64,000 nucleotides of DNA from Roseivirga misakiensis (lineage in GTDB: Bacteria > Bacteroidota > Bacteroidia > Cytophagales > Cyclobacteriaceae). The notes below the pieces were generated by a model. It worked only from the letters and a program-made list of their open reading frames with translations. It did no database searches and was not told the origin of the DNA. Shown here in pieces: positions 35,083-43,008 of the stretch (position 1 is its first letter; each line of letters starts with the position of its first letter). The translations under genes were made by a program, and so were the position numbers. The stretch lies in assembly GCF_001747105.1 (NCBI RefSeq), contig NZ_MDGQ01000003.1:124001-188000 (forward strand), written 5' to 3'.

Positions 35083-35877
35083 TTACATGATCTTGTTCAC
35101 ACTCTCACGCAACGTTGTCTTCACCTCTTCAGGCGTATACTCTCCTTCTATAATATTTTTAAATTCACTTACAGCTTTTGACTCTTGCAATTCAACCATT
35201 AGCTCGGCCAATGCCACTTGCATCAGCGGAGATTCTTGTTGACTGATACTATTAATCAAGCCCTCTCTTATCGCTGGATCATCGGCGTACTGTGCTAATA
35301 AATTCAATGCAGCCATCCGTACATTAGTACTCTCATCACTATTTAGTGTCATAAACATAGCATCTGTTACTTCCGCGTTTGTACTTACAAGTTCACTACT
35401 CATTTGGACACCTTTCAATCTCTTTGTTACAGACTCCTCTTCAAGCATGGTCATCATCATCATTTCTTTCATATCAACCATTTGTGCCGAAAGATCGGTT
35501 AGTTGATTCTGATAAAATGAGCCTGTTAAAGTTCTTCCAATCACAATTCCAAAAACAAGCACTGCCATTCCAAAAGCTAATCGCCCTCTATTAGTACCCA
35601 GAATCATTTGCCATAAAACCTCCCACTTCGATGCTCCACTATCCGTGCTTTGTTCCACTTTTGCGGCATTTAATTGGCTATAAAAGCCTTCGCTCATGGC
35701 ATCAGTCGGTATTGGTTCAGGAGCAGTTATCATTTTACCCTGAAGTTCGGCTAATGCTTCTACCTCGTGCATATCGATATGCCCCTCAGTGACATAGGCA
35801 TCAAACTCTTTCCTACTTTCTTCGGAAAGACTACCGTCGATATATTCTGTTATCAATGACATGTACTGCTCTTCCAT
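35083..35877 (-). CDS. putative anti-sigma factor with HEAT-like repeats
   Basis: A 264-residue protein with one membrane helix (~residues 97-117, GRLAFGMAVLVFGIVIGRTL). The cytoplasmic N-terminus (MEEQYMSLITEYIDGSLSEESRKEFDAYV) has the shape of an anti-sigma domain but lacks the zinc-binding His-x3-Cys-x2-Cys. The periplasmic part contains two or three HEAT-like helical repeats (VRMAALNLLAQYADDPAIREGLI, MQVALAELMVELQ). I infer that it holds the ECF sigma factor and senses an envelope signal through the repeats. It lies 4 bp after the first DUF4097 gene. Confidence 0.75.
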   Translation of the reverse strand: MEEQYMSLITEYIDGSLSEESRKEFDAYVTEGHIDMHEVEALAELQGKMITAPEPIPTDAMSEGFYSQLNAAKVEQSTDSGASKWEVLWQMILGTNRGRLAFGMAVLVFGIVIGRTLTGSFYQNQLTDLSAQMVDMKEMMMMTMLEEESVTKRLKGVQMSSELVSTNAEVTDAMFMTLNSDESTNVRMAALNLLAQYADDPAIREGLINSISQQESPLMQVALAELMVELQESKAVSEFKNIIEGEYTPEEVKTTLRESVNKIM

Positions 35878-35881
35878 TTGC

Positions 35882-36748
35882 TTACTTTTTTCTTATGCGG
35901 ATATCTCCATTCAGCGTTTCAAATTCCATTGATGGTCCTCCTTTTCCCATTTGGTAACCATTCGAGTTCGAAATCTTGTATTTAGTACCCTTGCCAGATG
36001 ATGTTTTCATCACTTTTGGCGCTACTTTACTGTCAAAATCTAAGTCACTATACACCTTCCCCCATTGTGTTTGGAAATTATATACTCCACTTGACTTACT
36101 TGGTACTTCCAATAGAATATCGCCATTCACGGTATTAAAGCTCCCAAATTCTGATGGCATCTTGGTATATACAGCTTCAATTACACCGTTAACCGTACTG
36201 GCTTTTGTGTTACTTTCAATATTTATCAAGGTAATGTCACCATTAACATTGCCTGCATAAATCTCACCCTCAACATTTCGGATACTCACGTCTCCTTCAT
36301 TGACGGTTGAAATTTTCACACTGATGCCATTCGGGACTTTAATTTTATAATCTAGCAGGTAGGAATATCTAGATTTCCTTCTATTCCCATTCCAATCCCA
36401 TCCACAGTCCAACGGATCATCTTTCTCTCTAATCTTTTGATCTGGAAATTCGAAGTTCACTTTAGCAAAGTCATCGCCTTCGCTGATTAGCATCTTTACT
36501 TCTTCCATCCCAGCCCTAACGTTATCAGCACTTCGAGCAGAAATTTGCTTCTTTAGCTCGATTTCAATCGTATTTCCACTATATGCCTCCACATCGACAT
36601 TGCCATTAATGTTGCAAACGGCAAACCAAAACTCCTTGGAGTTATCCTTAACCTTGAGGCTCTTAGTGATTGTTTCGCTATCTCTCTGGGCGATCAGTGC
36701 ACCAATAGATAACATCATTAAGAGCGCTATATTTATTATTCTTTTCAT
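35882..36748 (-). CDS. DUF4097 family exported beta-strand repeat protein (first of operon)
   Basis: A 288-residue exported protein (signal MKRIINIALLMMLSIGALIAQ). Repeats such as CNINGNVDVEAYSG, NVEGEIYAGNVNGDITLIN, STVNGVIEAVY, NTVNGDILLEV and the ending ETLNGDIRIRKK mark a DUF4097 domain. It shares the RIRKK/YIRKN ending with the second DUF4097 protein of the same operon, so the two are likely paralogues. It sits between the ECF sigma gene (18 bp gap) and the anti-sigma-like gene. Confidence 0.85.
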   Translation of the reverse strand: MKRIINIALLMMLSIGALIAQRDSETITKSLKVKDNSKEFWFAVCNINGNVDVEAYSGNTIEIELKKQISARSADNVRAGMEEVKMLISEGDDFAKVNFEFPDQKIREKDDPLDCGWDWNGNRRKSRYSYLLDYKIKVPNGISVKISTVNEGDVSIRNVEGEIYAGNVNGDITLINIESNTKASTVNGVIEAVYTKMPSEFGSFNTVNGDILLEVPSKSSGVYNFQTQWGKVYSDLDFDSKVAPKVMKTSSGKGTKYKISNSNGYQMGKGGPSMEFETLNGDIRIRKK

Positions 36749-36766
36749 TGTTCAGCTATTTTGAGT

Positions 36767-37330
36767 TCATTTTGAATTCACAAAATCTAGCTTTTCATAA
36801 TGCACCTTAAGGTCTTTTAAAGCCCTAAAAATTCGGACTTTAACAGCACTCTCTGTGATTTCTAGAATTTCAGCAATGTCCTGATATCGCATGCCCTGAT
36901 ATTTGCTCAATACCAATACTTCACGCTTTTCAGGGGTTAGCCTGCTTAGAGCCGTTTGGAGTATATCCAACTGCTCCTGCTTAATCCTTTGTTCTTCTGC
37001 ATTAAATTCATCTCTGAAATATTTATCAGTCACTTCTGGATCTTCCTTGTACCCCATTTTCTTTTGCTTTTTGTAATGGTCAGCAAATAGGTTTCGAGCC
37101 ATATGATACATCCAAGTCGTAAACTTTCCATCCCCCTTATAGGTATGACTATATTTCATCATTCTGATAAACACATTTTGCACAAGATCTTCACTAACGG
37201 CGCCGTCAGAGGTCAAGCGATAAAAGAACCCATAAAGGGGCCTATTGTGACGCTCGAAAAGCAATCCAAGTTGATCAATTTGGCCAGCCTTGACCTTGAG
37301 CATTAATGTGTTGTCTGAGAGTGAATCCAA
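36767..37330 (-). CDS. ECF-type RNA polymerase sigma factor
   Basis: A 187-residue sigma-70 factor with only regions 2 and 4. Region 2 is seen in LYGFFYRLTSDGAVSEDLVQNVFIRMMKY and the -10-recognising WMYHMARNLFADHY; region 4 in LSRLTPEKREVLVLSKYQGMRYQDIAEILEITESAVKVR. The frame opens with TTG at 37330; an ATG at 37303 would start with MLKVKAGQ, and both keep the full region 2. It heads an operon with two DUF4097 genes and a membrane anti-sigma-like protein, so it probably controls an envelope response. No promoter could be supported in the 248 bp upstream. Confidence 0.92.
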   Translation of the reverse strand: MDSLSDNTLMLKVKAGQIDQLGLLFERHNRPLYGFFYRLTSDGAVSEDLVQNVFIRMMKYSHTYKGDGKFTTWMYHMARNLFADHYKKQKKMGYKEDPEVTDKYFRDEFNAEEQRIKQEQLDILQTALSRLTPEKREVLVLSKYQGMRYQDIAEILEITESAVKVRIFRALKDLKVHYEKLDFVNSK

Positions 37331-37578
37331 TGTTTTGTTTTGAGAATTCAGTGTGGGAAACTCATGCTTCTAAAAATGGTTACAGGGGAATTTACATTTT
37401 TTTATAAATAACTCATTCCCTTTGATTTAAGCTAAAAATAGGTGAGTCACATAATTTTATATGTTAACCAGTATTTGTTTTTATGTGAGGATACCTTAAT
37501 TTCATAAACCTATCAAATACTTTTAACACTTCGAGGAAAGGAATTGCAAATGACGCATCTGACTAATGCAAACGAGTC

Positions 37579-37791
37579 ATGAGTAGTTATTTCTTAGAAA
37601 ACCCAAATAACCAACCCATGGAATTGACAACTGAACAACTACAAACTGAAATTGATGCTTTAACAAGCAAATTGACTGGTGACATGTTCGCCGACATGGA
37701 CATTAAGGACCAAATTCATAACCTCACAATGAAACTCAATGGCATTAAGCCAATGGATTCACATTTCGATTGTGTAGGTTGTGGAAGTTAA
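37579..37791 (+). CDS. small protein with Cys-rich tail, unknown
   Basis: A 70-residue protein without a signal peptide. A first ATG is at 37579; a second at 37618 (MELTTEQLQTEIDAL) gives a more regular, fully helical start and could be the true one. The helical core ends in HFDCVGCGS, a CxxC at the extreme C-terminus. It precedes the PqqB-like gene by 3 bp, so the two are co-transcribed. A metal site, a redox tail or a modified peptide are all possible; none is supported beyond the motif. Confidence 0.6.
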   Translation: MSSYFLENPNNQPMELTTEQLQTEIDALTSKLTGDMFADMDIKDQIHNLTMKLNGIKPMDSHFDCVGCGS

Positions 37792-37794
37792 TTT

Positions 37795-38769
37795 ATGAAA
37801 GCACCTTATTCAACCTTAAACTTAGAGCCTTTAGTGGCTCTTTTTTTATTCCTATGTATTTCATCTTGCCAACCGAAAGCTGAATACCAAGAGACCGACT
37901 TACCAATTGATGAGCCATTTTTAATTGTACTTGGAGTAGCTCAAGATGCAGGTTATCCGCAAGCAGGCCAGCAAAAAGAGTGGCAACTCATTAAGGAAGG
38001 AAAGGCTAAAAAAGCGTATGCAGTTTCACTAGGTCTAATTGACCCTAAGACTAAACAACGTTGGCTTATAGAAGCTACTCCGGACTTTAAAGAGCAGCTT
38101 CAGCTTATGGATCAAATCTCCACCACCGATTCATACCCCTATGACGGCATCTTTTTGACACACGCACATATTGGACATTACACGGGTTTAATGCATTTGG
38201 GAAGGGAAGCTATGGGGGCACAAAGCACCGCGGTATATGCGATGCCTAAAATGTCTGAATTCCTAAGAAATAATGGCCCTTGGAGTCAGCTAGTTGTATT
38301 AGATAACATTAATATAAAGCCGCTTTCAAATGGAAATGTGACAGAAATCGGGGCATTTCGTGTTACACCCTTAATCGTGCCTCATCGGGATGAATTCAGT
38401 GAAACGGTAGGCTTTAAAATCGAATCAAATGGGAAATCAATCCTATTTATTCCTGACATTGATAAGTGGGAAAAATGGGATATGGACATTAAGGCAGTTA
38501 TCAAAACAGTTGATGCAGCATTACTAGATGCCTCCTTTTTCAAAAATGGCGAAATACCGGGTAGAGATATGAGTGAAATTCCTCACCCTTTCGTTGAGGA
38601 GAGCATGGCCTTGTTTGAAAATTTAAATGCTCAAGAAAAACGAAAAATTCACTTTATACACTTTAATCATACAAACCCACTGCTTTTCCCCAATAGCCCT
38701 GAACACAAGTCAGTATTGGAAGCTGGTTTTCAAGTGGCTAGACCCGGACAACTCTTCACGTTTGATTGA
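37795..38769 (+). CDS. PqqB-like MBL-fold lipoprotein
   Basis: A 324-residue protein with a lipobox ending at C25 (LCISSC), then a PqqB-like start (LIVLGVAQDAGYPQAG) and a metallo-beta-lactamase fold. The metal motif reads HAHIGH (123-128) in place of the usual HxHxDH, so the Asp ligand is replaced by Gly; later ligands may be PHRDE, DID and HFNHTNP. No other PQQ biosynthesis gene is in the window, so a role in PQQ formation is unlikely to be local. Probably an envelope hydrolase of unknown substrate. Confidence 0.75.
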   Translation: MKAPYSTLNLEPLVALFLFLCISSCQPKAEYQETDLPIDEPFLIVLGVAQDAGYPQAGQQKEWQLIKEGKAKKAYAVSLGLIDPKTKQRWLIEATPDFKEQLQLMDQISTTDSYPYDGIFLTHAHIGHYTGLMHLGREAMGAQSTAVYAMPKMSEFLRNNGPWSQLVVLDNINIKPLSNGNVTEIGAFRVTPLIVPHRDEFSETVGFKIESNGKSILFIPDIDKWEKWDMDIKAVIKTVDAALLDASFFKNGEIPGRDMSEIPHPFVEESMALFENLNAQEKRKIHFIHFNHTNPLLFPNSPEHKSVLEAGFQVARPGQLFTFD

Positions 38770-38896
38770 TTCCCAATATTGGAGAACGAATCAAAAATGA
38801 GACTTAACTCTTTCAAAAAAGGGCTAAAAAAGCAATTTAAGACTACTATTCCCGAAGGCACAAGAGTTGCATCGCAAGTTTGAACTAAACAAACTA

Positions 38897-39724
38897 ATGA
38901 TGGAATTCGATTTCGAAAAATACTACGATCAAGCTGTAGAATTGATCATGCAACGTGGCCCAAAAATTCTCTTGGCCATTCTAGTCTTAATTATCGGCTT
39001 AAGACTTATAAAGTTCGTCGTAAAGCTACTGAACAAAACATTTGAAACACGTAACATCGATGTAACGCTTCGCCCATTTATCTCCAATTTAATTAACTGG
39101 ATTCTTAAGGTCCTTTTAATCGTTACCGTTGCAGACATGATTGGTATCGAGAACACCTCTTTCGTAGCCATAATCGGTGCAGCTGGTTTAGCAATTGGTT
39201 TTGCTTTACAAGGCACGCTGGCCAATTTTGCAGGTGGTGTACTCATTCTAATCTTCAAGCCTTTTAAAGTTGGCGATTTAATCGAAGGCCAAGGACACTT
39301 AGGCGTGGTTGAAGAAATTGAAATCTTTGTCACCAAAATCTTAACTCCGGATAACAGATTAGTAATCATACCAAACGGTGCACTCTCAAATGGTAGTTTG
39401 AAAAACTTAACCGCCAAAGATAGCGTTCGGGTCGACCTAACGATTGGTATCGCTTATGATGAAAACATCAAAGAAGCTAGAAAGCTTTTACTCAATGTTA
39501 TGAGCAAACATGATAAAGTTGTACAGGACCCTGCTCCTTTTGTTGGCGTATCTGAATTAGCGGATAGTGCAATCAACTTGGCTGTTCGCCCATGGTGTAA
39601 CCCAGCCGATTATTGGGATGTATACTTCGATGTTTTAGAGGGTTCCAAAGACGCACTAGACGAAGCTGGCATTACCATACCATTCCCACAAAGAGATGTT
39701 CATTTATATGAACACAAAGCCTAA
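38897..39724 (+). CDS. MscS-family mechanosensitive ion channel
   Basis: About 275 residues from the ATG at 38897. It has three membrane helices, the last being the glycine/alanine-rich pore helix GAAGLAIGFALQGTLANFAGG, followed by the beta domain (FKPFKVGDLIEGQGHLGVVEEIEIF) and the cytoplasmic cage ending in IPFPQRDVHLYE. These are the standard landmarks of small MscS channels, which open on membrane tension and release solutes in osmotic down-shock. Single gene with a strong terminator. Confidence 0.95.
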   Translation: MMEFDFEKYYDQAVELIMQRGPKILLAILVLIIGLRLIKFVVKLLNKTFETRNIDVTLRPFISNLINWILKVLLIVTVADMIGIENTSFVAIIGAAGLAIGFALQGTLANFAGGVLILIFKPFKVGDLIEGQGHLGVVEEIEIFVTKILTPDNRLVIIPNGALSNGSLKNLTAKDSVRVDLTIGIAYDENIKEARKLLLNVMSKHDKVVQDPAPFVGVSELADSAINLAVRPWCNPADYWDVYFDVLEGSKDALDEAGITIPFPQRDVHLYEHKA

Positions 39725-39742
39725 TTAGTCATAACAATCAAC

Positions 39743-39779
39743 AAAAGCCCCTTCTTATTTATTAAGAAGGGGCTTTTTT
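39743..39779 (+). terminator. intrinsic terminator after mscS
   Basis: AAAGCCCCTTCTTA-tttat-TAAGAAGGGGCTTT with a T run forms a long, stable hairpin. Confidence 0.9.
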
Positions 39780-39782
39780 AAT

Positions 39783-39986
39783 GAACTCTCTAGACTGAAT
39801 GTAAAACAATGCCCCAATGTACTATCTGTGGAAAAAGAGGGGTTAGACCTGGGTGATATGGACGCGACCCTACTCAAGAAAGTAGAGGAGTTAACCCTTT
39901 ATATGATTGAGATAAAGAAGGAGCTTGAGGAATTAAAGAAAGAGAATAAAAAACTAAGCGAAGAAGTCAAAACCGTAAAAAAGTGA
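39783..39986 (+). pseudogene. C-terminal coiled-coil remnant (KVEELTLYMI type)
   Basis: After the mscS terminator a frame without start or promoter is open to TGA 39984-39986. Its end reads ATLLKKVEELTLYMIEIKKE followed by Lys/Glu-rich heptads. This looks like the C-terminal coiled coil often seen at the end of Bacteroidota tail-fibre-like (S74 chaperone domain) surface proteins. The body of the gene is missing, so it is probably a leftover of a deleted gene. A short free-standing coiled-coil gene starting at GTG 39828 cannot be excluded. Confidence 0.4.
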
Positions 39987-40004
39987 TTCAGGTAAGATAA
40001 GAAA

Positions 40005-40198
40005 CGTCGTTCTGAGTGGAGGGAAACGTAATGAAGCCCGTCTGCGGCCGGCAGGAATCCCTTAAACTCATCTACGGCGGCTTCGATCATACTTGCATTT
40101 GGATAACGTGAAAGTTGAAGAGATTCTTCGTTCACTCAGCATGAAGTGCAGAACATTGGTAGATTCTTCAGTCGCCTGAAGGCTCCCTCAGAATGACG
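40005..40198. repeat. palindromic intergenic repeat element (MITE-like)
   Basis: The ends are inverted and similar: CGTCGTTCTGAGTGGAG at 40005-40021 and, reversed, CGTCATTCTGAGGGAG at 40183-40198. Inside, two minus-oriented units of the form CATTCTGAG-N-GAAGAATCT lie at 40161-40197 and 40121-40146. The block is richer in GC than its surroundings and has no coding potential. The TCATTCTGAG...GAAGAATCT pattern is a known type of dispersed intergenic repeat in several Bacteroidota; the copy number in this genome is unknown. Confidence 0.6.
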
Positions 40199-40212
40199 GC
40201 AACAGTGGGCAT

Positions 40213-40248
40213 AAAAAAAGCGGTTCCGAAATACGGAACCGCTTTTTT
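40213..40248. terminator. terminator of the rplM-rpsI-rpsB-tsf operon
   Basis: AAAAAAAGCGGTTCCG-aaata-CGGAACCGCTTTTTT is perfectly symmetrical and lies 22 bp after the tsf stop. Confidence 0.9.
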
Positions 40249-40269
40249 GAATTTATAGATTCGGATGGA

Positions 40270-41100
40270 TTATCCGATAGATACTCTCTTATATGCAGAA
40301 ACAGTTAAACCCTTATTTACTGAATCTAAGTACTGTGCCACAGACTGCTTAGGCTCTTTCACAAAAGACTGGCTCAATAAAGTATTCTCTTTAAAGAACT
40401 TCTGTAGTTTACCTTGTGCAATTTTATCAAGGATTGCTTCTGGCTTTCCTTCTTGACGTGCTTGCTCTTTTCCGATCTCAATTTCTTTTTCGATCACTGA
40501 AGCATCAACACCGTCTTTATCTAAAGCAACAGGATTCATTGCAGCTACTTGCATACCTACATCTTTACCTGCCTCAAGTACGTCACCTTCGCCAACACCT
40601 GTCATAGCCACTAATACGCCTAATTTTCCATTAGAGTGGATATAAGAAGCTACTTTTTCTGCAGAAAGACGCTCGTAAGAAGTTACAGCTAGTTTTTCAC
40701 CAATTTTACCAAGTAGTTCGGTTACTTTTTCTTGAACACTAAGTTCGCCTAGGCTCATTGCATTAAGTGCTTCAAGGTCAGCTGGAGCGTTAGCCATAGC
40801 CGCGTCAGCGATCTCGTTTCCTAATGCTTGGAAGTCTTCATTTTTGGCCACAAAGTCAGTTTCGCAAGTAAAAGCAATCATGATAGCACTTGATGCATCA
40901 TCATTTGTTCTCACAAAAACAGAACCTTCTTTAGTTTCTCTGTCAGCTCTTTTCTCAGAAAGTTTTTGTCCTTTCTTTCTAAGAAGTTCGATTGCTTTAT
41001 CGAAGTCGCCTTCAGCTTCTACCAATGCCTTTTTACAATCCATCATACCGGCACCGGTCATTTGTCTTAGTTTGTTAACTTCTTGTGCTGTAATAGCCAT
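40270..41100 (-). CDS. tsf: translation elongation factor Ts
   Basis: A 276-residue protein that exchanges GDP for GTP on EF-Tu. The N-terminal UBA-like domain has the signature VNKLRQMTGAGMMDCKKAL, followed by the core dimer-type domains with TDFVAKNEDF (the EF-Tu contact motif). Length fits the family. It is the last gene of the ribosomal operon, 95 bp after rpsB, with a stem-loop in the gap. Confidence 0.98.
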   Translation of the reverse strand: MAITAQEVNKLRQMTGAGMMDCKKALVEAEGDFDKAIELLRKKGQKLSEKRADRETKEGSVFVRTNDDASSAIMIAFTCETDFVAKNEDFQALGNEIADAAMANAPADLEALNAMSLGELSVQEKVTELLGKIGEKLAVTSYERLSAEKVASYIHSNGKLGVLVAMTGVGEGDVLEAGKDVGMQVAAMNPVALDKDGVDASVIEKEIEIGKEQARQEGKPEAILDKIAQGKLQKFFKENTLLSQSFVKEPKQSVAQYLDSVNKGLTVSAYKRVSIG

Positions 41101-41137
41101 TTTATTCGTTTTTTATTAATTACAGATTGGTCTAAAC

Positions 41138-41176
41138 AAAAATTGAACATCGAAGCGAATCCAATGTTCAATTTTG
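41138..41176 (-). terminator. stem-loop between rpsB and tsf
   Basis: AAAATTGAACAT-N13-ATGTTCAATTTT is a 12-bp stem followed on the minus strand by TTTTTGTTT. It could partly stop transcription or protect the rpsB message end, setting the ratio of S2 to EF-Ts. Confidence 0.6.
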
Positions 41177-41195
41177 TATAAGCTTTTATCAATAT

Positions 41196-41966
41196 TTATG
41201 CGTCTTGTTTATCAGTTGCCTGATCTACAGCTTTCTTCTCTTCTTCCGCTCTTTCTCTCTCCTTCTGCTCTTTATCTTCTTTACGAGAAGATAAACCCTC
41301 TTCTATAGCTTTTCCGAAAGCCTTAGTGATGATTTCAATAGATTTGAATGCATCATCATTTCCTGGAATAGCGAAGTCAACCTGCGTAGGATCAGAGTTA
41401 GTATCACATAAAGCAAAAACAGGAATATTCAATTTCTTGGCTTCTGCTACTGCAATGTGCTCTCTCTTAACGTCGATCACGAAAAGTGCAGCTGGTAGTC
41501 TTGTTAGGTCAGTAATACCGCCTAATAATCTTTCAAGCTTTGCTTTTTCACGCGTCTTCATTAAACGCTCACGCTTTGCCAATACCTTGAAGCTTTCGTC
41601 TTTCATTAGCTTGTCGATACCCGCTAATTTCTTCAACGATTTTCTCATGGTAGCAAAGTTGGTTAACATACCACCTAACCATCTTTCGGTTACAAATGGC
41701 ATATTTAATCTTTGCGCTTCTTCAGAAACGATAGCTCTAGCTTGTTTCTTAGTCGCTACAAACATCACTTTCCTTCCGGAACGAACGATGCTCCTAACAG
41801 CATTTGATGCTTCTTCGAGGCTGTTAAGGGTTTTATTAAGATCGATGATATGAATACCGTTCTTCTCCATGAAGATATACGGTGCCATACGTGGATCCCA
41901 CTTTCTCGTCAAGTGCCCAAAGTGAACACCAGCATCAAGTAAGTCTTTGTTAGTAATTTTTGACAT
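41196..41966 (-). CDS. rpsB: 30S ribosomal protein S2
   Basis: A 256-residue small-subunit protein with the family landmarks [38 protein letters not shown] and [12 protein letters not shown]. The C-terminus ends in a Lys/Glu-rich tail longer than in E. coli ([12 protein letters not shown]-type), as is usual in Bacteroidota. It follows rpsI by 24 bp. Confidence 0.98.
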   Translation of the reverse strand: MSKITNKDLLDAGVHFGHLTRKWDPRMAPYIFMEKNGIHIIDLNKTLNSLEEASNAVRSIVRSGRKVMFVATKKQARAIVSEEAQRLNMPFVTERWLGGMLTNFATMRKSLKKLAGIDKLMKDESFKVLAKRERLMKTREKAKLERLLGGITDLTRLPAALFVIDVKREHIAVAEAKKLNIPVFALCDTNSDPTQVDFAIPGNDDAFKSIEIITKAFGKAIEEGLSSRKEDKEQKERERAEEEKKAVDQATDKQDA

Positions 41967-41990
41967 TATATAATTTGAAATTAATTCGAA

Positions 41991-42377
41991 TTAACGTTTC
42001 GAGAATTGGAATGATCTTCTCGCTTTTCTTCTTCCTGGCTTCTTACGCTCTACCATTCTTGGGTCACGTGTCATAAAACCTTCAGATTTCAATGCAGGTC
42101 TGAACTCAGCATCAACTTCGCAAAGAGCTCTAGAAATTGCTAGTCTAATTGCTTCCGCCTGACCAGTTGGTCCACCACCATCAACATTGATTTTAATATC
42201 GAAATTTCCTGTTTGCTCTACCTTCTCTAAAGGTTGCTTCACGATAATTTCTAAAACATCTGAGTTAAAGTAGTCTTGAACTGTTTTGCCGTTCACTAAA
42301 ATATCGCCATTACCTGACTGCATATATAGTCTTGCTACAGATGTCTTTCTTCTTCCTATTGTATTGATTACGTCCAT
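41991..42377 (-). CDS. rpsI: 30S ribosomal protein S9
   Basis: A 128-residue protein with the N-terminal TIGRRKTSVARLYM, the central GGGPTGQAEAIRLAISRAL and the C-terminal basic tail ending RRSFQFSKR, which reaches the P-site tRNA. Ten bases separate it from rplM. Confidence 0.98.
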   Translation of the reverse strand: MDVINTIGRRKTSVARLYMQSGNGDILVNGKTVQDYFNSDVLEIIVKQPLEKVEQTGNFDIKINVDGGGPTGQAEAIRLAISRALCEVDAEFRPALKSEGFMTRDPRMVERKKPGRRKARRSFQFSKR

Positions 42378-42387
42378 GGTAACGGTA

Positions 42388-42831
42388 TTATATTTCTACT
42401 GCTTTTGGTTGTTGAGCTTCATGTGGATGCTCTGTTCCTTCATATACAAATAAATTAGTGAACAAGGTTCTTCCTAATCTATTCTTAGGCAACATACCTC
42501 TTACAGCTCTTTCCACTAAAAGCGTAGAAGATTTCTCTTTAAGCTGTCTTGGTGTGGTTGACTTTTGCCCCCCAGGATAACCTGTGTAAGAAAAATAAAC
42601 TCTGTCAGTCCATTTCTTACCTGTCATCCTTACTTTGTCTGCATTGATAACAATTACATTATCACCGCAATCAACGTGAGGAGTATAGCTAGGCTTATTT
42701 TTTCCTCTAATCATCTTGGCTACTTCACTTGCCAGCCTACCTAATACTTTTGAATCGGCATCTACTACAACCCACTGCTTATCTGCAGTTGCTTTGTTGG
42801 CCGATATTGTCTTATAACTTAGCGTATCCAC
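42388..42831 (-). CDS. rplM: 50S ribosomal protein L13
   Basis: A 147-residue large-subunit protein with KQWVVVDADSKVLGRLAS, the MIRGKNKPSYTPHVDCGD block and the RAVRGMLPKNRLGR block. The start is GTG at 42831; the residues MDTLSYKTISANK match the common Bacteroidota beginning of L13, which supports it. First gene of the rplM-rpsI-rpsB-tsf operon. Confidence 0.97.
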   Translation of the reverse strand: MDTLSYKTISANKATADKQWVVVDADSKVLGRLASEVAKMIRGKNKPSYTPHVDCGDNVIVINADKVRMTGKKWTDRVYFSYTGYPGGQKSTTPRQLKEKSSTLLVERAVRGMLPKNRLGRTLFTNLFVYEGTEHPHEAQQPKAVEI

Positions 42832-42888
42832 TTCAGTATATTTTATTGACTTTTAATACTTTATTCAGTCCTCCCTTAAAAAGGGACA

Positions 42889-42919
42889 CAAAGATAGAAG
42901 TTTGATTTTTGATTTCCAA
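42889..42919 (-). promoter_or_regulatory. Bacteroidota promoter of the ribosomal operon
   Basis: On the minus strand TTG (42919-42917), a 20-nt spacer and TATCTTTG (42896-42889) match the consensus exactly at the -7 element. The leader to the rplM GTG would be about 50 nt and starts with CCCTTTTTAAGGG, a small hairpin that might take part in control. Confidence 0.7.
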
Positions 42920-43008
42920 CCCCACTATTAATAATTCTCTAACACTTTTTACGCCATAGGCATGTTCTATCTAAAAGCATGCACAAAACGCTCTTAAAGC
43001 AATGTATA

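Noticed and set aside
37795-38769. PqqB-like protein as part of a PQQ biosynthesis cluster.
   Set aside because: No pqqA, pqqC, pqqD or pqqE is near, the product is a lipoprotein, and the metal motif differs, so a PQQ role is not claimed.
38797-38883. A 28-codon frame (MRLNSFKKGLKKQFKTTIP...) between the PqqB-like gene and mscS.
   Set aside because: Basic and short, no family or motif; it ends just before the mscS start and is most likely non-coding.
38929-39417. A 162-codon minus-strand frame opposite mscS.
   Set aside because: Antisense to the conserved channel gene; composition is what the opposite strand of membrane-protein codons gives.
41326-41853. A 175-codon plus-strand frame opposite rpsB.
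   Set aside because: Antisense to a universal ribosomal gene, no recognisable domain.
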